From Mesorhizobium loti (GTDB lineage: Bacteria; Pseudomonadota; Alphaproteobacteria; Rhizobiales; Rhizobiaceae), in contig NZ_PJRO01000019.1 of assembly GCF_002858745.1 (NCBI RefSeq), positions 1-64,000 on the forward strand: a DNA stretch of 64,000 bases, read 5' to 3'. A model generated the notes under the pieces. The model was not told the origin of the DNA. It ran no database searches and was given only the letters and a program-made list of their open reading frames with translations. Within the stretch, counting starts at the first letter, position 1, and each line of letters opens with the position of its first letter. The translations under genes and the position numbers were made by a program. Of the stretch, positions 25,419 to 33,155 are shown piece by piece.

Positions 25419-27782
25419 TCAGGAACGTGGTCTGGTCTTCTGCGGGTCGTAGTGGGCAAAAGGAACGACACGGGCAGGAAGGCGCTTCTGCTGGCCGTCG
25501 AGCTTGCCGATCTCGACTTCGGTTCCGACTTCGGAATGGGTAACGTCCACCCTCGCCAGCGCGATGTTCTTGCCGAGGATCGGCGAGCGCATGGAGGAGG
25601 TGACCACACCGATCTGCGCCCGGCCGATATGGACGCAGTCGCCATGGCCGACATCGACATTGCTGTCGATTTCCAGGCCGACGAGCTTGTGGATGGGGTT
25701 TTCCTTGCGCCGGATAAGGGCCTCGCGACCGATGAAGTCGTCGGTCTTCGATTTCAGCGGCACCGTGAAGGCGATGCCTGCTTCAAATGGGTCGGTCTGA
25801 TCGGAGAATTCATAGCCTGCAAAGATCAGGCCCGCCTCGATGCGCACCATGTCGAGCGCTGCCATGCCCATCGGCACCAGCCCATGTGGTTGACCTGCTT
25901 CCCAGACCGCGTCGAAAACCTTTTCGGCATCGCGCGGATGGCACCAGATCTCGTAGCCAAGCTCGCCTGTATAGCCGGTGCGTGAAACGACGATCGGTAC
26001 GCCTTGAGAATCGCCGATGCGACCGATGGTGAAGCGGAACCATTCGACCTCTTCCAATGCCGGCTGATGCGGTGGGGTCCAGACGATTTCCTTCAGGATG
26101 TCGCGGCTGTTCGGGCCCTGTACGGCGATGTTGTGCATCTGGTCGGTCGAGGAACGCACCAGGACCTTCAGGCCCAGCTCCTCGGCCTTGTCGCGCAGCC
26201 ACTGGCCGGAATAGTCGTCACCGCCGATCCAGCGGAAATTGTCCTTGCCGAGCCTCAGCAAAGTGCCGTCATCGATCATGCCACCGTGTTCGTAGCACAT
26301 GGCTGTATAGACGACCTGGCCGATGCCGAGTTTTTTCACGTCTCGGGTGAGGGTGTATTGCAGCAGCGCTTCGGAATCCGGGCCGGTGACCTCGAACTTG
26401 CGCAGAGCGGAAAGGTCCATCACCACGGCCTTTTCGCGGCAAGCGCGATATTCCTGCAGCGGTCCTTCCTTGGCAAAGGAATTGGCGAGCCAATAGCCCT
26501 TGTATTCGATGAAGTTGCGGGTGTGCTTGGCGAAGCTGGAATGGAAGGCGGTTTCGCGGGTCATTTTTGGCTCTGCGTCCGGGGTCACTCGTCTGGCAAT
26601 CGCACGGGAGAATTTGTGCTGTCCGGAATAGGTCCGGACATGGATGTCGGTGAGGTTCCAGCCATTGGCCGGCGTGGTGTCGTCGGGGCAGGCCGAAGAC
26701 ACGCAAACAATGTCGGTCAGCGCGCGCAGAAGCACATAATCTCCTGGCCGCGACCATGGCTCGTCGGAGAACATGACGCCATGTGCGTCGATTCCGGTGT
26801 TGAAGAAGAAGTTCACCGCCATCCAGCCGCCACGGGCCGTTACGCCATGTGGAGCCAGGGCGCCGTTGAAATTTTCCGAGCAGTTGATGTGGCCCGGATA
26901 GCCGATGTCGTCGTAATATTTGGCGTAACACGCCAGCGCGAAAGCATCATGTCGGCCGCAGGTATCCTGCACGACTTCCACCAGCGGTTCGAAATCCTGA
27001 TCGAAATATTTCGCATGCAGGCCGGGCATCGGATAGGCATGGCCCATCAGCGAACGTGTTGCAGTGACGTCGAGTGCGAGGTCGCGGCCCTTGTCGAGCT
27101 TGCGTGCGGAGAAACACTGGAAGTCGGTGCACTGACGACCATCGACGTCGATGATCTGGATAAAGTCGCCGGCCTTGACGAAATAGGCTTCTGCCGTGCG
27201 CGACTTCACTCGTAGGTCGAGCACCGGATCGGCGAGCGGATCGGGCAGATCGAACTTCCTTCTGGGGCGGATAGTCGCGCGCCGCACCATCACCACCAGC
27301 GGTGTCGCTGTGTCGTGCTCGTCCACCGCCATCGGGCCGCCGGGAGCCGCGACGACAAGCGAACCTTCGCGCGTCGCGGTGAAGCTTTCTTCTGTGCCCG
27401 CTGGCGTGGTGCCGGAAAAGATGCGTAGCGCCTCGGCATTGGCCAACTGCAGCTTTCGGCGTTCCAACCCGTTGCGCAACGCGCGCAGGCTGTCATCGCC
27501 GCCAAGCAGCAGGATCTTGAGACCGGCGGCATTGCTGTTGCTTTTGGCGCCGATGATTCCTGTATCGGCACGGCCGGATTGGTCGAAGGCAAGCAGTTCG
27601 CAAGGCTGGCCGCCCTCCGCATTGCGGATGGTGATCCTGTCGCCGACTTCCATGTCGATGACGATCGCGCTGCCGCCCGGCACATGATAGCGCTCGGTAC
27701 CCGGCAGAAGCAGTCCGGGCTGGAAGATCAGGCTCGGCCGGGGTGGCCCGGCAACCACGGCGGGATAGGCTGTCTGCTGCAT
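25419..27782 (-). CDS. tdm: Trimethylamine-N-oxide demethylase (aldolase)
   Basis: It splits trimethylamine N-oxide into dimethylamine and formaldehyde. The protein of 787 residues is a fusion. The N-terminal DUF1989-like half (about 1-390) contains VGDRITIRNAEG and a second copy with GDFIQIIDVDGRQCTDFQC, whose cysteines suit a zinc site. The C-terminal GcvT-like half starts near residue 410, with SALRKFEVTGPDSEALLQYT, SRTGYTGELGYEIW and GAQIG-type turns. Size and domain order match Tdm of Methylocella. GAGGTGG lies just ahead of the ATG. The gene diverges from tmm, whose product is its substrate. Confidence 0.93.
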   Translation of the reverse strand: MQQTAYPAVVAGPPRPSLIFQPGLLLPGTERYHVPGGSAIVIDMEVGDRITIRNAEGGQPCELLAFDQSGRADTGIIGAKSNSNAAGLKILLLGGDDSLRALRNGLERRKLQLANAEALRIFSGTTPAGTEESFTATREGSLVVAAPGGPMAVDEHDTATPLVVMVRRATIRPRRKFDLPDPLADPVLDLRVKSRTAEAYFVKAGDFIQIIDVDGRQCTDFQCFSARKLDKGRDLALDVTATRSLMGHAYPMPGLHAKYFDQDFEPLVEVVQDTCGRHDAFALACYAKYYDDIGYPGHINCSENFNGALAPHGVTARGGWMAVNFFFNTGIDAHGVMFSDEPWSRPGDYVLLRALTDIVCVSSACPDDTTPANGWNLTDIHVRTYSGQHKFSRAIARRVTPDAEPKMTRETAFHSSFAKHTRNFIEYKGYWLANSFAKEGPLQEYRACREKAVVMDLSALRKFEVTGPDSEALLQYTLTRDVKKLGIGQVVYTAMCYEHGGMIDDGTLLRLGKDNFRWIGGDDYSGQWLRDKAEELGLKVLVRSSTDQMHNIAVQGPNSRDILKEIVWTPPHQPALEEVEWFRFTIGRIGDSQGVPIVVSRTGYTGELGYEIWCHPRDAEKVFDAVWEAGQPHGLVPMGMAALDMVRIEAGLIFAGYEFSDQTDPFEAGIAFTVPLKSKTDDFIGREALIRRKENPIHKLVGLEIDSNVDVGHGDCVHIGRAQIGVVTSSMRSPILGKNIALARVDVTHSEVGTEVEIGKLDGQQKRLPARVVPFAHYDPQKTRPRS

Positions 27783-27790
27783 GACCACCT

Positions 27791-27810
27791 CACACGAATT
27801 TGCCCGTGTG
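27791..27810. promoter_or_regulatory. Palindrome just upstream of tdm
   Basis: CACACG (27791-27796) pairs with CGTGTG (27805-27810) across eight bases, immediately before the tdm ribosome-binding site. It could be an operator or a leader hairpin that limits access to the site. This is inferred from position and symmetry. Confidence 0.4.
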
Positions 27811-27976
27811 TAAAATAATTTCAATCTAGAGAATACCTGTTTCGTCCTTTCACGCAAGCCTCGGTTTTCACCGGAGCATGCGATCCGCAGGATTTGGCGC
27901 CTCCTCCTTTCGTCCAGTCCTGATGACGAATGCCAGGCCCAGCAAGCTTTGCCGGCGTTGTTGAGCACGAAGCTTA

Positions 27977-28003
27977 TTGACAGCCGCAAAGTCACGTTAT
28001 TAT
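27977..28003 (+). promoter_or_regulatory. Putative promoter of tmm
   Basis: A perfect TTGACA (27977-27982) and TATTAT (27998-28003) are separated by 15 bases, shorter than the usual 17. They lie about 50 bases ahead of the tmm start, within the 273 bp divergent region shared with tdm. Confidence 0.45.
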
Positions 28004-28055
28004 CATGACAGTGAAAATTTTTTCGCTGTGGAAATGAACTGGGAGGTGTTTCCGT

Positions 28056-29420
28056 ATGAAAGCGCGCGTCGCCGTGATTGGAGCCGGCCCGTCGGGCCTT
28101 GCACAGCTGAGAGCATTTCAATCCGCCGCGGAGAAAGGCGCCGACATCCCCGAAATTGTCTGCTTCGAGAAGCAAGCCAACTGGGGTGGTTTGTGGAACT
28201 ACACCTGGCGTACCGGCCTCGACCAATATGGCGAGCCCGTCCACGGTTCGATGTATCGCTATCTGTGGTCGAACGGTCCCAAGGAGGGGTTGGAGTTCGC
28301 TGATTATTCTTTTGAGGAACATTTCGGCAAGCAGATCGCCTCCTATCCGCCGCGTGCCGTGCTCTTCGACTATATCGAAGGCCGGGTGAAGAAGGCCGGC
28401 GTCCGCAAGTGGATCCGCTTCGAGACGGTCGTACGCCTGGTCACCTGGAACGAACAGACCAGGAAATTCACCGTCACCGTGCAGGACCTGCCGAAAGATC
28501 ATTGCTACTCCGAGGAATTCGACAACGTCATCGTCGCCTCGGGCCATTTTTCGACCCCGAATGTCCCTGAATTCCCTGGCTTCGACCGCTTTAATGGCCG
28601 CATCCTGCACGCCCACGACTTCCGCGATGCCCGCGAATTCACCGGCAAGGACATCCTGATCGTCGGCACCAGCTATTCAGCCGAAGATATCGGTTCGCAG
28701 TGCTGGAAATATGGCGCCAAGTCGATCACGAACTGCTACCGCACCGCGCCGATGGGCTTCGAATGGCCCGACAACTGGGAAGAGAAGCCGCTGCTGGAAA
28801 AGGTCGATATCAATACGGCCACCTTCAAGGACGGGTCGACGAAGCGCATCGACACGATCATCCTGTGCACCGGCTACAAGCACCACTTCCCGTTCCTGCC
28901 TGACGACCTGCGCCTCAGGACAGCCAACCGGCTGGCGACTGCCGATCTCTACAAAGGCGTCGCCTATGTCCACAATCCGGCGCTGTTCTATATCGGCATG
29001 CAGGATCAGTGGTTCACATTCAACATGTTCGATGCACAGGCCTGGTGGACACGTGACGTGATCCTCGGCCGCATCAAGATGCCTTCGGCCAAGCAGGAGA
29101 TGATCGCCGACGTCGAGGACCGCGTGGCGCGCGAGGACGCCGGCGAGGATGCGCATGATGCGATCGAATATCAGGGCGACTACGTCAAGGAGCTGATCGC
29201 GGAAACCGACTATCCGAGCTTCGACGTGGACGGCGCCAACGAGGCCTTCTTTGAGTGGAAGGAACACAAGAAGCACGGCATCATGGAATTCCGCAACCAT
29301 TCCTACCGGTCGGTCATCACCGGCACGATGGCGCCGGCGCATCATACGCCGTGGAAGGATGCACTCGACGATTCACTCGAATCCTATCTGCGCACGGCTT
29401 CGCCCGTCGCCGCGGAGTGA
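28056..29420 (+). CDS. tmm: Trimethylamine monooxygenase (flavin-containing monooxygenase)
   Basis: It oxidises trimethylamine to its N-oxide with NADPH and O2. The protein of 454 residues is the usual size of bacterial Tmm. The FAD motif is VAVIGAGPSGL (residues 5-15). The FMO fingerprint appears as FNGRILHAHDF, the NADPH site as VGTSYSAEDIGSQ, and the C-terminal FMO motif as CTGYKHHFPF. The ATG follows GGGAGGTG. The gene is divergent from tdm and, with it, converts trimethylamine to dimethylamine for the dmm system about 20 kb away in the same window. Confidence 0.94.
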   Translation: MKARVAVIGAGPSGLAQLRAFQSAAEKGADIPEIVCFEKQANWGGLWNYTWRTGLDQYGEPVHGSMYRYLWSNGPKEGLEFADYSFEEHFGKQIASYPPRAVLFDYIEGRVKKAGVRKWIRFETVVRLVTWNEQTRKFTVTVQDLPKDHCYSEEFDNVIVASGHFSTPNVPEFPGFDRFNGRILHAHDFRDAREFTGKDILIVGTSYSAEDIGSQCWKYGAKSITNCYRTAPMGFEWPDNWEEKPLLEKVDINTATFKDGSTKRIDTIILCTGYKHHFPFLPDDLRLRTANRLATADLYKGVAYVHNPALFYIGMQDQWFTFNMFDAQAWWTRDVILGRIKMPSAKQEMIADVEDRVAREDAGEDAHDAIEYQGDYVKELIAETDYPSFDVDGANEAFFEWKEHKKHGIMEFRNHSYRSVITGTMAPAHHTPWKDALDDSLESYLRTASPVAAE

Positions 29421-29438
29421 AGGCAGTCGATCGGAACC

Positions 29439-29499
29439 TGACCTGCGTGCACAGCCACGCAGGTCAAAAAGCCCACCGCGCACCCGGCGGGCTTTTTGA
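29439..29499. terminator. Double terminator between tmm and the convergent membrane operon
   Basis: Two overlapping hairpins are visible. The first pairs 29439-29449 with 29456-29466. The second pairs 29464-29478 with 29485-29499, with one mismatch, and carries A5 on one side and T5 on the other, so it can terminate both strands. Confidence 0.85.
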
Positions 29500-29517
29500 C
29501 GGATAAACTTGGCGGTT

Positions 29518-29802
29518 CTAGCGGTTACCAGATGTCCCGGCTATCCGATTGGCCGCCGCATATTTCATGCGTGCCCGGCGATAGGCGTCAGGGATGGAGA
29601 GTGCCCAGACAAACAGCCCGCCAGCATGGCGTCCGATGAAGGACTGGTCCGGCGTCGTGGTCATGTAGGTGAGCACGGAAAAGAACAGCACAAAGAACGC
29701 GAAGACCAGCCCGCGCGGTGCTTCGCGGATGGCGACATGGCCGGCGCCCGGCAAGACGATCGCCAAAGCCAGGACCACATAGGGGTTGATCGATTTGGTC
29801 AT
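29518..29802 (-). CDS. Small two-segment membrane protein, unknown function
   Basis: This protein of 94 residues has two predicted membrane segments (about 8-24, YVVLALAIVLPGAGHVA, and about 30-48, LVFAFFVLFFSVLTYM) and a basic C-terminal tail (AYRRARMKYAAANR). I do not recognise a named family. Its ATG overlaps the stop of the upstream 238-residue gene by four bases, so it is translationally coupled and is the last gene of the operon that starts at 32957. Confidence 0.7.
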   Translation of the reverse strand: MTKSINPYVVLALAIVLPGAGHVAIREAPRGLVFAFFVLFFSVLTYMTTTPDQSFIGRHAGGLFVWALSIPDAYRRARMKYAAANRIAGTSGNR

Positions 29803-30515
29803 TCTCCGGCTTCCATGGGCTCTGGAGTTTTTCTTTTCGTGTCAGTGTCCGCGAGCGCTTCCGACAGCAGCTGTGCTTCGGCGATGGCCGTGCGCAGGAG
29901 ATCGGGTGAAATTGCCTCGACGGGAAAACGAACCTGGCGCAACAACAGGTGAGCGCCTCGATCGCCCTCGGCGACCTGGCGGATCAGGCGCACGCCTTTC
30001 GCCGTGATGACGGCTTCCTTGACCGCCGGATTGCGCAACAGCGCCGAGAAGATCGAACCGCTTCGCTCGATCTCGGCTGCCGTCGCCGTGCCATCGCTGC
30101 GGACGAGGATGGAGGCATCGGTCTGCGGCGGCGGCACCCACTCCGGCAGATCATGGACCAGCGAATAGAACTCGGCGCCGGTCGGCCGCGACAGCGCGCC
30201 GATCGATGGCCGGTCCCGGGGTGAATGTTCGGTCAGCGTCAGCTTCAGCCAGAGTTGTGGCAGCCGGCGGCAGACGAGCGTATCGGCGATCAGTTCGATA
30301 CGGAGCCGCCGGCCATCCGAGAGATTTCCATCGAGGATCGGAAATCCGTCGCGTGCCAGGCGGATCCGGCTGTTGTCGAGAATGTTGGCTACGCCATCGA
30401 GCAGGTGCCGGCGTTGCGTTGCGAGCTTGCGCTGATCGCGCAACGCAACCGCCACCAAGGCTCCGGCTGCAGCTGCAGCAAACAGGACAAGAGCTAGATT
30501 TGTGATCATGGGCAT
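29799..30515 (-). CDS. Membrane-anchored protein of unknown function
   Basis: This protein of 238 residues has one N-terminal membrane segment (about 5-24, LALVLFAAAAAGALVAVAL) followed by a soluble region with no motif I recognise. The segment SDGRRLRIELIADTLVCRRLPQLWLKLTL suggests a beta-rich fold. The start is either ATG 30515 or ATG 30509; neither has a strong ribosome-binding site. It lies 48 bases after the APC permease and is coupled to the 94-residue gene. Its operon partners suggest a role tied to the permease or to an envelope function linked to amine uptake. Confidence 0.7.
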   Translation of the reverse strand: MPMITNLALVLFAAAAAGALVAVALRDQRKLATQRRHLLDGVANILDNSRIRLARDGFPILDGNLSDGRRLRIELIADTLVCRRLPQLWLKLTLTEHSPRDRPSIGALSRPTGAEFYSLVHDLPEWVPPPQTDASILVRSDGTATAAEIERSGSIFSALLRNPAVKEAVITAKGVRLIRQVAEGDRGAHLLLRQVRFPVEAISPDLLRTAIAEAQLLSEALADTDTKRKTPEPMEAGE

Positions 30516-30563
30516 GATCCGACGCCGCGCGACAGGTTTGGTCGGTCGCGCGGCGCCATCATC

Positions 30564-31958
30564 TCAGTAGCCGTTCGGCCGCGGCCACGGCATGGTGAAC
30601 TGGTCGCCACGCTTGACGAAGCGATAGCGCCAGAAATGGAACCATAGCGAGGCGACGATGTAGAAGCACATCATGGCGATGAGCTGCGTACCGTAGCCGA
30701 GGAAGACGGCGACATAGGCGGTGGCGCAAAGGACCAGGAGCAGCAGCGCCGGGATCGGGTGGAACGGATGCACGTAACCGCGCTTGATGCTGTCCAGCGG
30801 CCACTTCTTGCGGAACATCACCATGTTGAAGGTCATGAAGGTGTATCCGAGCAGGCCGGACAGGATCGAGAAGGTCACCACCTGGTCGAGCGGGGCGCCG
30901 AGCGCGAAGATGAGCGCGATCGGAACCAGGAAGACGATCGATCGGTATGGCGTGCGATAGGTCGGGTGTACGGCGCCGAACCAGCTTGGCAGATAGCGGT
31001 CGCGGCCCATAGAGAACCAGGCGCGCGAGGCATCGTTGATGCAGCCATTGGCTGAAGCCAGCGTCGCAAACGTCGTTCCGACGAAGAGCAGCATCATCAG
31101 GCCGGTGGAACCGGTCACGCGGGCGGCATCGAACAGTGGCGTGCCTGCCTGGCCGAGATATTCCCAGGGGATCAGACCCGAGCAGACATACCAGGTCAGG
31201 GTGGCCGCGATCAGCAGCGTCATGATGCCGGCCATCGTGCCGTAAGGCAGGGAGCGGGCTGGGGAGCGCACTTCTTCGGCGGCCTGGCATGTGCCCTCGA
31301 TACCGAGATAATACCAGAGCCCGAAATGCAGGGCCGCGACGATGCCGACCCAGCCATAGGGCAGCGGGTCGCTGGTGATGGCCGAGAAGTCGAGCGGCAC
31401 GGCGGAACCGCCGAACTGCACGGAAATGAACAGCACGATGATCGACACGAAGGCGATCGCCGTGATGACGAGGTTGAAGGTCAGCGTCGCCAGCACGCCG
31501 CGGTAGTTCAGCCAGGCCAGGAACATGACGGCGAGGATGATGAAGGGTTTCTGGTTCAGGCCGGAATGGCCGAGCATGCCCGCCACCGTGTCGAGCAGGA
31601 AGCCGACGGTAATGGCGTTGGCCGCTTCCAGCATGGTGTAGGCCATGACGAGGAACAGCCCGACATTGAAGGCCATCAATGGGCCGACAATGTGCTTGGC
31701 CTGGGCATATTGGCCGCCGGCCGCCGCGACCGTGGAGGTCACCTCGGAATCGATCATGGCCACGCAGGTATAGAGCAGGCCGGCCACCCAGCAGGCGACG
31801 AGGCCGGCGATCATGCCGCCTTTGCCGACCGAGAAGTTCCAGCCCATATATTCGCCGACAAGCACGATGCCGACGCCCAGCGCCCAGACGTGGGCGGGAC
31901 CCAGAACGCGCAGAAGTTGGAGCCGCTCCGGCGCGGCTGTTGAAGTCACATTTGCCAT
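30564..31958 (-). CDS. APC-superfamily permease, ethanolamine-permease-like
   Basis: This integral membrane transporter of 464 residues has about 12 membrane segments. The N-terminal LGVGIVLVGEYMGWNFSVGKGG is typical of the ethanolamine transporter branch of the APC superfamily, and EVTSTVAAAGGQYAQAKHI fits the consensus amphipathic loop. The ATG at 31958 is preferred over a GTG one codon earlier; AGGGG precedes it. It sits in an operon with three small membrane proteins upstream and faces the tmm terminator, so uptake of a methylated amine or related amine is the likely role. The substrate is inferred. Confidence 0.85.
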   Translation of the reverse strand: MANVTSTAAPERLQLLRVLGPAHVWALGVGIVLVGEYMGWNFSVGKGGMIAGLVACWVAGLLYTCVAMIDSEVTSTVAAAGGQYAQAKHIVGPLMAFNVGLFLVMAYTMLEAANAITVGFLLDTVAGMLGHSGLNQKPFIILAVMFLAWLNYRGVLATLTFNLVITAIAFVSIIVLFISVQFGGSAVPLDFSAITSDPLPYGWVGIVAALHFGLWYYLGIEGTCQAAEEVRSPARSLPYGTMAGIMTLLIAATLTWYVCSGLIPWEYLGQAGTPLFDAARVTGSTGLMMLLFVGTTFATLASANGCINDASRAWFSMGRDRYLPSWFGAVHPTYRTPYRSIVFLVPIALIFALGAPLDQVVTFSILSGLLGYTFMTFNMVMFRKKWPLDSIKRGYVHPFHPIPALLLLVLCATAYVAVFLGYGTQLIAMMCFYIVASLWFHFWRYRFVKRGDQFTMPWPRPNGY

Positions 31959-31969
31959 CACCGTTTCCC

Positions 31970-32137
31970 CTAGATCGTGTGACGTTCGGCCGTGGCCTCG
32001 ATCTCGCCTTCACGCGAGGAGGTCAGCAGATCGTTGTCGTAGGTGGTATCGACCTTGAGCAGGTCGATCAGCATCAAAGCGCCGAACAGCGCGGACAGTG
32101 CCCAGGCGGCGTATTCGAGGATGTTCCAGATATCCAT
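31970..32137 (-). CDS. Tiny single-span membrane protein
   Basis: This open frame encodes 55 residues: MDIWNILEYAAWALSAL, the rest of one membrane helix (about 9-27), and a polar acidic C-terminus ending in ATAERHTI. AGGAG lies eight bases ahead of the ATG. The TAG stop overlaps the AGGGG ribosome-binding site of the permease. The clear start signal, one clean helix and tight packing between two membrane-protein genes argue for a real gene, perhaps a small accessory subunit of the permease, as KdpF is for Kdp. Confidence 0.72.
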   Translation of the reverse strand: MDIWNILEYAAWALSALFGALMLIDLLKVDTTYDNDLLTSSREGEIEATAERHTI

Positions 32138-32146
32138 CGCGCGCTC

Positions 32147-32527
32147 CTATCGTTTCGGGCCGAAGCGTTCTTCGATGACTTCGCGATACTCCTTGTCGGA
32201 GAGGCGCACGACCATGACGAAATAGCCGATGACGAACACGGCCATGACGATCAGTGCGACCCAACTGAAGGAGTAGTCGAAGCGGGCGGTGATGATGTCG
32301 CTCGCCGCGGCAGGGTCAGTGATGCCGAGTGCGGCCCACTGCTGCTGTTCGGTGGCGTTCTGGCCGAGGGCCTCCCAGGTCGGGTTGGCGATCGGCTGCG
32401 GTGTCTTGGCTGCTCCCGCGAGCCCCATATAGAGCGGGATGTAGAGTGCGCCGACCGTCAGGACGAGAAGCACGAAGACGTCGAAAATCTGTCCGGCAAG
32501 GCTCTGTTTCGGAGGTTTGTAAGCCAT
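32147..32527 (-). CDS. Small two-segment membrane protein, unknown function
   Basis: This protein of 126 residues has membrane segments at about 15-37 (FDVFVLLVLTVGALYIPLYM) and 88-108 (WVALIVMAVFVIGYFVMVV). Between them is a 45-residue loop rich in Gln, Ala and Pro (NPTWEALGQNATEQQQWAAL), which probably faces the periplasm. The C-terminus is charged (LSDKEYREVIEERFG). TAGGAG ahead of the ATG borders repeat copy 5. It begins 111 bases after the 105-residue gene and ends nine bases before the 55-residue gene. No family recognised. Confidence 0.72.
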   Translation of the reverse strand: MAYKPPKQSLAGQIFDVFVLLVLTVGALYIPLYMGLAGAAKTPQPIANPTWEALGQNATEQQQWAALGITDPAAASDIITARFDYSFSWVALIVMAVFVIGYFVMVVRLSDKEYREVIEERFGPKR

Positions 32528-32538
32528 CGGTTTCTCCT

Positions 32539-32643
32539 AAGAGCAATTCCAGGAAAAGCGTGTAACGGTTCTCCGTCCGGAATTGCGTAAAAACAAAGAG
32601 TTAGAGCGTTTTCGCGGCTCCGTAAAAAACGGAAACGCTCTAG
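32539..32643 (-). repeat. Double-hairpin repeat element, copy 5
   Basis: Inverted copy, slightly long because of an insertion in the GCGTTTTCG hairpin loop. It lies inside the membrane-protein operon. The distal end supplies the TAG stop (32640-32642) of the upstream 105-residue gene, and the other end abuts the ribosome-binding site of the 126-residue gene. Confidence 0.85.
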
Positions 32644-32957
32644 CCGCGGCGTCTGCGCATCTCATCGAGATGCTTCAGGTCGAGACCGTAGATGAAGTGC
32701 TTGTCGTCGCCGTAGTGGCGCAGCATCGCCACGATGGCTGCCGTGTTCAGTCCGAGGACGAGGACTGCAGCGACTGCCAGGATCGCACGGATGCCGGGCA
32801 CTTCAATGTAGGGCCAGACGGTGAAAAGGGCGAACAGCATGGTCAGCCAGATGGCTGCCACGAACGCGATCGCCCCGAGGCGGTCACGACCGTGCATCCT
32901 GTCTATCCGTTCGTCCAAGGTGTTTGAACCAGCGTGCTGGGTCGACGTCGCATCCAT
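32640..32957 (-). CDS. Small two-segment membrane protein, unknown function
   Basis: This protein of 105 residues has a polar N-terminus, two membrane segments (about 30-48, IAFVAAIWLTMLFALFTVW, and about 55-77, IRAILAVAAVLVLGLNTAAIV), and a C-terminal cytosolic tail (LDLKHLDEMRRRRG). GGGAGGGG precedes the ATG. It is the first gene of the operon 32957 to 29518 and follows a good promoter match at 33031-33059. The terminal TAG stop comes from repeat copy 5. An upstream in-frame ATG at 32996 exists but has no comparable ribosome-binding site. Confidence 0.72.
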   Translation of the reverse strand: MDATSTQHAGSNTLDERIDRMHGRDRLGAIAFVAAIWLTMLFALFTVWPYIEVPGIRAILAVAAVLVLGLNTAAIVAMLRHYGDDKHFIYGLDLKHLDEMRRRRG

Positions 32958-33030
32958 GTTCCCCTCCCTTGAGGCTGCGCGACTGCGGGGCATCATTGTT
33001 GATTTTGCAGAAAACTATTTGCCCAAGGGG

Positions 33031-33059
33031 AATATTTAGAAACTGCGACAAACTGTCAA
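33031..33059 (-). promoter_or_regulatory. Putative promoter of the membrane-protein operon
   Basis: On the minus strand TTGACA (33054-33059) and AATATT (33031-33036) are separated by 17 bases. They lie about 75 bases ahead of the start of the 105-residue gene and resemble a housekeeping sigma promoter. Confidence 0.55.
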
Positions 33060-33155
33060 GGAAAAGCGCATGTTGCGCCGCACCAGTTCGCTGCTGCGCT
33101 GCGAAAGGCAGTGGTTACAAATCGTCCGAGAAGGCGTTGATGGGGGTGCGCGTGG

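Noticed and set aside
27783..28616. N-terminal extension of Tdm upstream of 27782
   Set aside because: The frame stays open into the tmm gene on the other strand, but family similarity and the GAGGTGG site place the start at 27782.
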